Shown here: positions 1-8,994 of the stretch, in pieces | How positions within the stretch are numbered: position 1 is the stretch's first letter | Layout: each line of letters starts with the position of its first letter | Origin: Aralia elata | Lineage: Eukaryota; Streptophyta; Magnoliopsida; Apiales; Araliaceae | Assembly (NCBI GenBank): GCA_034770075.1 | Contig: CM068380.1 | Span: 25,565,638-25,629,637, forward strand | DNA: 64,000 nt | Direction: 5' to 3' | Notes under the pieces: generated by a model | The model's input: only the letters and a program-made list of their open reading frames with translations | Told to the model about the DNA's origin: nothing | Database searches by the model: none | Made by a program: the position numbers and the translations under genes

Positions 1-728
1 CACCACGATGCGTATAAACTCGTATATTAATTAGAGTAGAAAATATATGTGATACAATCTAAGAAAAGGGGTATAAATCCTCACTTTTTTTCTCTCTTTT
101 CTCTCCTCTCCCGCTGCTGTTTCTTCCCTTTTTTTCTTTTTTCGAACTCTCCTCCTCTCTGTATGCAAATGAAAAACTGCGCTGATAAAAGGCTGATCAG
201 GGGCAGCCGCAGATTGATCTGCGGCTGGCCTTGGTTCCCCCGCGCCAATCCTCGGTTTTTCCGCGCTGTGCTCGAGTTCCGTTCCCACCATTGGCCGCGG
301 ATTGATCTGCGGCTGGCTGGGCTGATTTTCTCAATTTTTGTACCGCACCTCGATTCTCGTGTCATATCGTTGGTTTTCACTGAAAGTCTTATATTTTGCA
401 GTCCGAAAACCGTTGGGAAACGTGCCATATTGCTGAGGAATACTCGTTCCGAATGGTTGCGATATGACACAGGATTCATATTTGGAGCTTGATTTCTAGG
501 GGCGTTGCCCCCCGACCCCACTAGATCACCGGCGGGCTGGTGAGCGTAGTGGCCATTTGTTGACTCCTGATATCCGTTCGTTGTCGTGTCGGCTTTGATC
601 GCAAGTCGTTGGGGTGGCTTTGAGTGTTCGTACTTATGTCCACCTCTCGTTCTCGTAGGCTGGGTTAATTGACGATTTTGCCCTCCTATCAGGGTCAGTA
701 TACGAAGTGCAAAATTTGGGTGTCTACA
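1..728 (-). mobile_element. Partial LTR, Tat-type Ty3 element
   Basis: Read on the minus strand, an LTR start TGTAGACACCC lies at 728 and the LTR runs off the left window edge. The same order of landmarks occurs in the plus-strand LTR at 16033-18294: a GACACC start, a GGAGGGCAAAA block, and a GC-rich palindrome around CAGCCGCAG. The palindrome occurs at 204-227 and, with one mismatch, at 294-313. Open frames of 231 and 147 codons cross this stretch but look like non-coding LTR. Assignment to the Tat lineage rests on similarity to the 16033 element, which has a Tat-like gag. Confidence 0.7.
204..227. repeat. GC-rich palindrome in Tat LTR
   Basis: An 11-bp perfect inverted repeat, CAGCCGCAGAT and ATCTGCGGCTG, is separated by TG. 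A second copy with one mismatch lies at 294-313. The related LTR at 16033 has a 9-bp version at 16429-16452, about 12 bp upstream of a TATA box. Confidence 0.7.
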
Positions 729-902
729 CCTACGTCGTGCCAACTCGCCGTACGTCGAATCTCGTTTTTGCCCCATTTTGATAATTTTTTCCTTTTCCTA
801 CACAAAACATAAGAACACATATAAAGGAACATAAAATACTCAAGAACACCCTATTTCATCAAGCCAAAAGTACGAAAATTGTGATATAATATCCACTCAT
901 CA
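729..902 (-). mobile_element. Athila-type LTR start, truncated
   Basis: Minus-strand TGATGAGTGGAT at 902 is the start shared by the Athila-type LTRs at 24520, 54526, 30109 and 33201. The following text (CTTTTGGCTTGATGAAA, then a tail rich in ATAAAATAC-like words) matches the LTR ending at 24520. Only about 170 bp remain before the Tat LTR start at 728, so the Tat element probably inserted into it. Confidence 0.6.
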
Positions 903-1118
903 GGAAGATAGAGCAAAAGGTAGAGAATTATCTTCCTGTAGATGTCAGCTAGTCAATTGTCTTGCCTTGCGTAGTTTGTCACTTGGAAGTTGTAGTGATA
1001 GTTTTGTATACTCATCTTGAGCCTCGTAGCCTTCTCTCGATCATCTTGGTGTTTGGGTGAAATGACACTTTTGCCCTCCTGCTATGGTTAGATAACAGGT
1101 GCAAAATTTGGGGTGTTT
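903..1118 (-). mobile_element. Tat-type LTR start, second fragment
   Basis: On the minus strand, AAACACCCCAAATTTTGCAC begins near 1118 and is followed by AGGAGGGCAAAA and CTACGAG. These match the first 150 bases of the LTR starting at 728. It is cut at 902 by the Athila-type LTR start. Confidence 0.55.
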
Positions 1119-2028
1119 ATAATGCTATATATTGTGAACCATAATGCTTCCACCTTTACTCTGCCTGTGTCTTTGGTTTCTGATTCTATTGTTGACCCAC
1201 TGAATGTTAATATCATGTATAGCTCCCTATCCAATGATCCCTTACGAGCACACACTAGCCTAGTCCATAGTCTCTTGTCTAGGGGAACAACTGATTCTAT
1301 CCAGAATCTGGTAGGTATGAACCAAGATCACTCTTAGGACTCATGCATGTGTGAGTGGGGTGTTTCTCAGTACTTGAAGTACTGATGTTTAATTCTTGTT
1401 ATTTTCTTTACATATTTCATTTCTGACTTATTGGTACTTTTGTTGGGAAACTGTCTATACATTATGTGGTTTACATGTAATGAGTTTACTTGCAAGTGTT
1501 GTAATGTCTAAGCAATATTAATGACAAACAAATGTGCAGTTTCAGTTAGTATACATTGGTGCATTTCTGGGATTAATTTCTGCCAAATGGATGCAATATC
1601 AAAGATTCATGCAAATGAAGGATACTCCAAAACCACAGTGAAGGAAGTCTTATGAAACATCAATGCTTTTAAATAATAAAATATAAAGCATTGTAATAGT
1701 GTTAAATGTAATAGGTATAAAAAGCCATGTAATAGTTAAAATTAGGTATTTATCTGCTACAAACTCTTTGTTTTGCAGGTTTAACTATCCTCTTTTGTTG
1801 ATGGCAAAAAGGGGAAGATAAGTTAGAATTTTAACTTTGATTAAGATATTTATTTTAGGCTAGAGTGTTGGACAGAATTAAGGGGAAGTCTTAACTGTTT
1901 CCAAATACTTTTCCTAGTTTTAGTTCCAGTCCAGTTTTAGATAAAGGGAAGCTAAGATTAAGGGAAGTCGATAACCTAGGATCATAAAATTTAAAATTTA
2001 GAGTTTTGTCATAATCAAAAAGGAGAAG
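1119..2028 (+). mobile_element. Decayed copia 3' end with polypurine tract
   Basis: There are no long frames. The words GATGGCAAAAAGGGGAAGAT at about 1800 and CAAAAAGGAGAAGAT at 2013-2028, followed by TGATGGCTAAAAT and TTTTGATGATAACAAA, resemble the polypurine tract and LTR start of Ty1/copia elements of the SIRE/Maximus group. A 74-codon frame at 1113-1337 was not recognised. This is a low-confidence reading of a very degraded copy. Confidence 0.35.
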
Positions 2029-2280
2029 ATTGATGGCTAAAATATTTAAGATTTTGATGATAACAAAAATAGATAATCAAAGAGGAAATTAAAGTAAAAT
2101 TAATGACTTCATTTAGAGAAACCTAGGTTAGAATTCTCTCCATATGATCATAATTGTATTATATATATACTTAAAATATTTCACATATTTTTATAAAATT
2201 AATTGGGCCAAAATGCTTATTAATTTTATCACTTGGACTAAAATAAGTAAATCTTATAATTTGGATTGGGCTAAAAATTC

Positions 2281-2447
2281 CTACATTTGATTTGGGCCGA
2301 AAAAGATTTTACTTGCCTACATTTGATTTGGACCGAAAAGATTTCACCTGCTTACATTTGATTTGGGCGAAAAAGATTTTACTTACCTACATTTGATTTG
2401 GGAAGAAAAGATTTCACCAACTTACATTTGGTTTGGGCCCAAAATTA
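2281..2447 (+). repeat. 40-bp minisatellite, about 4-5 copies
   Basis: Four to five degenerate tandem copies of a unit of about 40 bp, centred on CTACATTTGATTTGGGCCGA followed by AAAAGATTTTAC. It sits in what looks like the LTR of the copia remnant to its left. Confidence 0.85.
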
Positions 2448-2526
2448 TGTGTTTAAGTTATCAATCTATGTTGGGCCAATGTTAAAACTTGCACAAATTT
2501 TTCTCACCCAAATTTATATAAGTATG

Positions 2527-2528
<2 letters not shown>

Positions 2529-2600
<72 letters not shown>
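2529..2600. repeat. (TA)n microsatellite
   Basis: Nearly pure TA dinucleotide run with one AATA interruption. Apparent Tyr/Ile reading frames across it are artefacts. Confidence 0.95.
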
Positions 2601-2604
<4 letters not shown>

Positions 2605-2716
2605 CCAACCTAGTTGGCAATCATATTAAAAGATTCAAAAGGACAAAATGTCCTTGTTTTGGCCAACTCTCAGCAATGGAAGGCATGACTCGGCAAGTTA
2701 GAAAGGGAAAATAAAA

Positions 2717-2718
<2 letters not shown>

Positions 2719-2769
<51 letters not shown>
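2719..2769. repeat. (TA)n microsatellite
   Basis: Pure TA run next to the left end of the terminal-inverted-repeat element at 2798. Another short TA run at 3294-3316 borders its right end, so the element sits in TA-rich target DNA. Confidence 0.95.
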
Positions 2770-2773
<4 letters not shown>

Positions 2774-2910
2774 CACAGTCCGTTTCTCCAACGGATCGAA
2801 AAAAACGGACAAAAAATGGATCGGGCTATAGCGACGGACAAAACCGTCGCTTTAGCATGAACCGTCGTCAGAGATATATGGATATATCCATTTCGTGTCA
2901 AAAAAGATCC

Positions 2911-2979
2911 CCAGTAGGAATTGAACCTACGAATTCGCCAATTATGAGTTGGGCGTTTTAACCATTCAGCCATGGATGC
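2911..2979 (-). pseudogene. trnI-CAU: Plastid tRNA-Ile(CAU) fragment
   Basis: On the minus strand, GCATCCATGGCTGAATGG starts a plastid-type tRNA-Ile whose anticodon loop CTCATAA has CAU, followed by GGTTCAATTCCTACTGG. The T-stem and loop are complete, but the 3' acceptor strand is lost after TGG. Only four of seven acceptor pairs can form, two outer pairs being mismatches. In plastids this tRNA is lysidine-modified to read AUA codons. Here it lies inside a nuclear TIR element next to psbA sequence, so it is an inactive insertion rather than a working gene. Confidence 0.8.
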
Positions 2980-3025
2980 TTTCAATTTCATGATTGTATT
3001 CCAGGCTGAACACAACATCCTTATG
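2979..3025 (+). pseudogene. psbA: Plastid psbA fragment (D1 protein)
   Basis: One frame reads FNFMIVFQAEHNILM, a stretch matching photosystem II protein D1 near the middle of the protein. Before and after it the sequence departs from psbA at once, and the upstream neighbour is the start of trnI-CAU in the opposite orientation. These two genes are not adjacent like this in normal plastomes, so the insert is a mosaic of separate plastid pieces. The following 100 bases (3026-3130) may also be organellar, but I could not assign them. Confidence 0.8.
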
Positions 3026-3601
3026 GTTCATATTCCGGATTGGGTTCATCCCTGTAGTAATCAGATGAATTGAGTTGTAAGCTGTATCCTTGAAAGCGTA
3101 AGAACTCAACGGGACAGATTAATAACTTTAATTACTAGTCTCATTCAAATTTTTAAATGGAATTTTGGGAGTATTTTTTCCTAGCGACAAAACCGTCGCT
3201 ATATCCATGTATAGCGACGGTTCACGCTATAACGACAGTTCTGTCCGTCGCTATAGCCCGATCCGTTTTTGGTCCGTTTTTAAAAAAATTTCAATATATA
3301 TATATATATATATATATTCTAGTTGGCATTAAAACAAAAATAAAAAGGACAATAGGTCCTTTCACTCAGAGCATCTCCATTGGAAATGCTTAGAAATTGA
3401 TGTTAAATGGGACCCACGAATGACATGGCAAGCCTTTCAAATATTTAATAGTAAAGATAAAATTGTTAAAAGCTCATTCATTGTAGTGGAAGTGTTTAGT
3501 AACACTTCTACATCAATCAACCAAAAAGTTGAGACCATCCCACAATATACAAATACTCCAACGGTAATATCAACACTCCAACAGTAATATTTACAATTCA
3601 T

Positions 3602-3609
3602 TATATAAA
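3602..3609 (+). promoter_or_regulatory. TATA box of Harbinger transposase
   Basis: TATATAAA-type box in CATTATATAAACACC, about 75 bases upstream of the transposase ATG at 3684. Confidence 0.5.
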
Positions 3610-3683
3610 CACCACTTCGTACTTCTTTAAACCATAAACTTTCATACATTATTTTCTTTTCATCTTATATTTTCAATAATCTA

Positions 3684-5024
3684 ATGGCTTCGTCATCTCG
3701 ATTTATTTCTATGAACTAGTCTAGTTCTTCTGCATCATCAAGCTCTCTAAGCAATGAGAGCTCATCCGATGAGGAGCACGAGACGATTTTCCATCGTTAT
3801 AATAAACGAGTGCAAATGATGATGAATTTGTTGCCCGCGGCGCAAATGCTAGCAGTACACTCACAATCGAATACGAGACGATATATTCATCGTAACCGAG
3901 AAGGAAGTCATCAACAAATATGGAAAGACTACTTCGATGAAAATTCTACTTATCTAGCTAATTACTTTCACCGTCGATACCAGATGCGACGAGAGTCATT
4001 TCTTCGCATTTTAAAAGACATTGAAACATATGAAGAGTACTTCATCCAAAAGAAGAATGCTTATGGTCGTTTAGGGTGCTACTCTATTCAAAAGATGACA
4101 GCTGCAATACGAATACTCGCCTATAGATTTGCAGTATATCATTGTGATGAATACTTGAAGATTGGCGAGAGCACTGCAATCAAGAGCTTAATGCTCTTTT
4201 GCAATACTATCGTTTCATTATACGAGGAACAATACATGCGCTCGCCAAACGAAGAAGACATCGCGCGTTTGCTTCAAGAAGGCGATAAGAGAGGATTCCC
4301 GGGTATGCTTGGCTCTTTAAACTGTATGCATTAGGAATGAAAAAATTGCCCTACTGCATGGCATGGTACGCATAGGGGCCACCACCATAAGCCTACCCTC
4401 ATATTGGAGGCAGTTGCATCGAAAGATTTGTGAATTTGGCATGTTTTCTTTGGTATGACAGGTATACATAATGACTTAACTGTTGTAAATCATTCTCCAA
4501 TATTTGACAATCTCATTCATGGTAACATGCCTCTAGTTAATTACGAGGTAAATGGTTGACGTTATACTATGGGGTATTACCTAACTGATGGTATCTACCC
4601 TCAGTGGGCAACTTTGATGCAAACCATTACTCAACCAACAACAGTAAAAGAGAAATTATTTGCTTAAAAACAAGAGGTTGTTAGGAAGGGTGTGGAACGA
4701 GCATTTGGCATGTTGTAAATTAGGTGGGGTATAACACAAGGACCAGTGAAATTCTGGAAAAAAGATGATCTTTGCATCATAATGAAAACATGCATTATAT
4801 TACACAATATGATCATTGAAGACGAACGTGGCACCAATGTCGAAACATGGAGGCCTCCATCAGATGAGACTATATCTCCTCTAGAATACACTCGAAATCC
4901 AACAATTTTGGAGGCACATATCTCATCCAGCCTTGCTAGAATTCGTGACAAAGACACAAATAGGATGGTGAGGTTTGATCTCATGGAACATTTGTTGAAA
5001 ATGGTCGGTGATCGAACCATTTAA
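3684..5024 (+). pseudogene. Harbinger transposase (DDE nuclease), broken
   Basis: Starts MASSSRFISMN at 3684 and is stopped at once by TAG. It continues open from 3721 through a Ser-rich segment and YFHRRYQMRRESFLRI to GMLGSLNCMH, then has a stop after CMH (4333). Downstream pieces in shifted frames retain family landmarks: the Trp-Lys-Asn-Cys-Pro-like WKNCP region, HHHKPT, ILEAVAS, VNYEVNG, YYLTDGIYPQWATL, ERAFGMLQIRWGI-like text with an internal stop, and the C-terminal frame 4746-5024 (FWKKDDLCIIMKTCIILHNM). In intact relatives this DDE enzyme cuts and inserts the element together with the Myb-like partner. At least three stops and frameshifts make it non-functional. A typical length for the family is about 400 residues. 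Confidence 0.85.
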
Positions 5025-5166
5025 TATTAAAAAATAAATAAACTTACTACATCACATAATAAAAAAACTTACTACATCATTATAAAAAATTTAAAAAATA
5101 AATAAACTTACTACATCACATAATATTAAATTAAACTCCACTGCCACTAGAGTGGTCTTCAACGCC

Positions 5167-6409
5167 TCATTGCATGCGCGCCGATATTTCTTTTTGTTTT
5201 GCAATTAACCAAGCTTTTCCTTCTTTAGTAGGAAGCGAATTTGGATCTGTCATCATAAGCTCCTTATCCATCTTCTTTTGTTCTTGCTTATATTTTGCTT
5301 CAATTCTCATTCGCTCTTGTTCCAATTTAGTTTCTCGCCTTTGTCTTTCTTGATCTTGTTTTATTTAAAACATCCGCTTATCTCGTTCACGTGCCATAGT
5401 GATCTCCTTTTCTGCAATTTCTATTTGTCTCTTTCTCATATTGTCAAATTGTTCAGCGAATAAGTTCATACCATCACAGTTTTTGTTGGAACGTTTGGTC
5501 TTCGCTTGTTTGCAACCTATGGGTCGTTGTAGTTCATACGATCCTTGACCGAAAAGGAATAATCATCTTCAAGGTTAATTGAGGCTGTGGCCGAAACAGG
5601 TGTCGTTGGAGTAGATGGATTGGATGATTTTTCAATGGCATCACCATCCGAATTCAAACTAGCTATTTTCCTGTGCTTAATTTTTCGCTGTTTCTCCTCT
5701 TGGTCTTTAGTATATTTGAACCATTTTGCACAATCTTTAAGAATTAACCAACAACCAAAATACTTAAATTGATGCTTGTGGATTCAAAAAAATGTTTGAT
5801 TATTGTAAGCTTCAATTTAAAAAAAATAAAAATAAATAAGAAAGTAATCACAACCACTTTATTTAGTCATGTATGAATAAAAAATTCACGTAATAACTTA
5901 CTGTATTTTCCATGTTAAATCCGTTTATTGGAGCGCTATCAACCCTACGTACACATGCATTATATTTGTTGAGCTCCCTTTAAAGGATTGACCAACGATT
6001 GGAAAAACTCTTGCTGGGACAGTCTGTGCTAGTACCTAATACGATTTTGAATTCATCCAAAATATTTTCCCACAAATTCGGCCGCATTTGATCCGTGCCC
6101 GTGATAGGATTTTCTGACACTCGTACCCATGCTTTACATAATACTTCATCTTCTTGCTTAGTCCAATTTGGATTCCTTTCACTTTGTTGATCACAATTTT
6201 TATGCATTGTGGTAGGCTCTAAATTAGTAGGTTGGATAGGTTGATGAAATGGGAATTGAGGTTGTCCAGGAAAAAAAATGAGGATTGAATAATGTAGGGT
6301 AATATTGTGGATTGAACACATATTGTTGAGGATTTGATTGAAAATCAAATTGCGGTATTTGAGTAAACGAATGTGAATTAGTTTGTAGTGGTCGTGGTGG
6401 GGGATCCAT
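5167..6409 (-). pseudogene. Harbinger Myb/SANT-like ORF, broken
   Basis: ATG at 6409 opens a Pro/Gln/Phe-rich N-terminus (MDPPPRPLQTNSHS). A frameshift near 6280 leads into WTKQEDEVLCKAWVRVSENP, a Myb/SANT-like (trihelix-type) DNA-binding domain ending in SFSNRWSIL. There a CAA-to-TAA type stop interrupts the expected continuation RELNKYNACVRRV. A likely intron (GTAAGT near 5901, acceptor near 5773) separates a C-terminal exon with CAKWFKYTKDQEEKQRK and a charged, probably coiled-coil tail. The tail carries one further frameshift and one stop before the natural TGA at 5167. In PIF/Harbinger elements this protein helps bind the ends and import the transposase. A TATA-like box (TTTATA on the plus strand) lies at 6491-6496. 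Confidence 0.8.
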
Positions 6410-6944
6410 GATATGGGGTAAAAAAAGAAAACTAAGAATGAGAATAGTGAGATTTTTTTTAAGTGGGGATTGATATGAGAAAATTAGAATTTATAGGAAA
6501 ATTTTGTTGTTCAAATTGTATAAAAATTGATGCTTCAACGGCTATTTTCTTGACACAAAATATATTAATGGTGGGCTTTTGTTCATCTCAACGGCTCTTT
6601 TGCAATTTCAACCGCCCCTTCCAATAACTCCAACAAGTTCAACGGCTATAAAGATTTTTACATTGTTGGGCCCCACCATTTGGCAATGTTAAACTTCATG
6701 TTACAGTTAACAAAGAAACAAAATTCTGACACATGAGACCCACCACTAACCTTCTCTCTAACATATACAATGCAACTTTTTTTTTTATTTTAAAATAAGA
6801 ATCGGACATAAAATACTTTATTAACATATACAATGGAGATGCTTTTAGTAGCTCTCTGTTAAAGTGAAGGAATTGGAGTATGCATAAATTTTGTCTTAGT
6901 TGGCATGATATAAAAGACAACAATGTACAATATATGGCAAAAGA

Positions 6945-7791
6945 TGTTAGGAAGGAAACTACATATTTCAAAAAGAAAAAAATCATTCTCTCTCTTCTGT
7001 TTTCTCTTCCAAACTGGCTATTCATAGGCAATTTTAGAAAAACAAAATGCAAAATTATTTCAAAGGATGAATCATGGCCATTAGACCAAACCTTTTGGAA
7101 ATCAATCCTAGCCATTCAATCATTTAACTTTTGCCTATAAATAGACCAATTACTCCCACTTAGGTTCTTAAATCTAGCAAAAAGAAAAATGTCCCACATA
7201 TTCTCTCTACTCTTAAAATTTCTCTCAAAGCTAAATTCCAAGTGGGTACAGGAAGTTATTGAGCTAAGGTGCAAAAAGAGTTCATTCACTTATGCTTGCT
7301 CACAAACACATGCTCTCACAAATCTTTAATATTCTATACTTGTGTTTGTTTTAAACTTCCTCGTTAGTGTTTAATATTTGTGATATTAATTGCTTAATTA
7401 TTTATGTTGGATATTGGGTATCCAATTGGGGCGCTCATGGAGGGTCCGATCCATTGTGGTAGTTTGTCAGATTACCCAACAGATTTGGATTATTAGCCAA
7501 TTAAACAAAGTCAGTATTTTGACTTATCTGTTGGAGAGTTTTTAAGAAGTGGTTTTAATCACTTCAGTCATTAAATACCCATGTCTCTTTAGTTCATAAC
7601 AATTAATCAGTTTTATCACAGAGGCCATATACTGCTAATATAGAGAGCTCCCAAATACTGAGTGATTTCTTGGTTGTTACAAACTGTAGATTTGAGCTCT
7701 GTTCTCATCCCACACGGATTGTAGTTCGGAGACACCGCTGGATTATATAATACGTGGGATTGCACGAAATTTTTCTGCACCAAATCTAACA
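6945..7791 (+). mobile_element. Possible LTR-like segment
   Basis: TGTTAGG at 6945 and a terminal TAACA at 7791 would give an 847-bp LTR. A strong TATA box, CCTATAAATAGAC, lies at 7135-7147, and Pol II leader-like sequence follows. There is no second copy, no primer site and no matching target duplication, so this could equally be the promoter and 5' part of a non-coding or decayed gene. Confidence 0.25.
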
Positions 7792-8994
7792 CGCTTCAAG
7801 AGGTACGTGTTTTGGTTTTTTATTTTTGTGTAATCAAGTAATGGCATGTATCTATTTATTCCTTCAATTTATATTGAACACTTGAAGCACAAAACACATT
7901 CACTAACATTTATTTATATTTGTGTTGGATCAAGTTATTTCTTGTTTTATATATTAATTGAGATTTTATACATTGTCCTTTCAAATAGAGTGATAAACAA
8001 GTGATCTATTTTCAGTGCCCTGACAACCTATTTATACTTAGGAATTTGGATTTTTGTCATCTTAAAAATCTGAGAACTGTATTCCTCTCAAGAGAAAATG
8101 ATATAAGACAATTTAAAACAAACTCGATCTTATAAAACAAATAATTAATATATAGTCCTCTCATAGAGAGTGATAGACATTAAACCAACTTGATCTTATA
8201 TAAACTGCAAGATCATTTAGATCATTGGTATATTTTTGATATACTTACAAGATTTGAACTTAAATTATTATTATTATCTTATTTCTTGCAATGAACTGGA
8301 CTATAAACTCTGTTAATCTACTTATTTAAGAAGCAAATCTTTCAAACACAAAAATTATCTTTTTAAAACAAGTGTAAAACTATGTACTTTTCTAGTGTGT
8401 ATGAGGAATTGAGTGATTCTGTTTCCAAGATAAAGACCTTAGAGAATCCATAGGTTTGAGTTTCTAAGTAAGTGAGGAGAAGAAAAGAAATCAAGTTCCA
8501 ATACCAGCCAAGGAAGAGGTACAAGCGCTCTGGAGGAAATCTGCGTTTCTTGAAGGATATTAGATAGAGTAGTCCGAAGACCAGAAACAAATTTGTACAA
8601 AAAGGTTTCTCCACCTATTGAAGGAGTGATTTTATTGGTGAAAAAATCTCAAATCATGGAAAGAAATTTGGGGACTGGACTAACTATATATATCCGATAT
8701 AGATATATATAGTGAACCAAGATATATTGATGTGTCTCTTATTTGGTATTTCTCTATCCCTATTCTTTTTACTTTACTCACACGAGTATTTGACAATAAT
8801 TTTTACAAACTCACAAAGGGATTGTGATAGAAAAATTTAAAAAGGCCAGTATTTTCATAAAATGAATTAATCTATTCAACCCTCCATTTCTAGATTAATT
8901 CTAAATTAATTCGGACCTAGCAGTATTGCCTAAGTAAGTACATGGAAAGAAAAATAATAAGATAATCAACTCCAACTCCAGAAGAAGCTTTAAA
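7792..8994. other. AT-rich spacer, nothing recognised
   Basis: No coding frame longer than 83 codons and none with a recognisable domain. A short repeated phrase (TCCTTTCAAATAGAGTGATA near 7977 and TCCTCTCATAGAGAGTGATA near 8156) suggests an old local duplication. The stretch contains the 3' flank of the receptor kinase gene. No clear AATAAA was found close to its stop. Confidence 0.5.

Larger units (their letters stand above)
2798..3284. mobile_element. TIR element carrying plastid DNA
   Basis: The left arm 2798-2870 and right arm 3208-3284 are inverted copies of about 75 bp. Both contain GGATCGGGCTATAGCGACGG, then GAACCGTCG, with a few mismatches. The interior, about 2880-3180, is foreign: a plastid tRNA-Ile(CAU) piece, a plastid psbA piece and unassigned sequence. 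There is no transposase, so this is a non-autonomous, Pack-type or MITE-like element. The TA-rich flanks prevent reading a target duplication, so the superfamily is undetermined. Confidence 0.75.
3370..6843. mobile_element. PIF/Harbinger DNA transposon, degenerate
   Basis: Inverted ends AGCATCTCCATTG (3370-3382) and CAATGGAGATGCT (6831-6843) enclose the two genes typical of this superfamily: a DDE transposase on the plus strand (3684-5024) and a Myb/SANT-like protein on the minus strand (5167-6409). The genes converge, with about 140 bp between their stops. Both are broken. I could not read a convincing 3-bp target duplication. This 3.5-kb copy was probably once autonomous. Confidence 0.85.

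Noticed and set aside
81..776. A 231-codon minus-strand frame and an overlapping 147-codon plus-strand frame
   Set aside because: Both lie across an LTR start, match no known protein, and are not conserved in the related LTR at 16033.
2398..2812. Frames rich in Tyr-Ile repeats
   Set aside because: Translation of (TA)n microsatellites, not genes.
2911..2979. A functional tRNA-Ile gene
   Set aside because: The 3' acceptor strand is lost, with only four of seven pairs possible, and the context is a nuclear transposon carrying other plastid scraps.
6880..7140. Small frames on both strands near 6.7-7.1 kb
   Set aside because: No recognisable domain or start context. They overlap a candidate promoter region with a TATA box.
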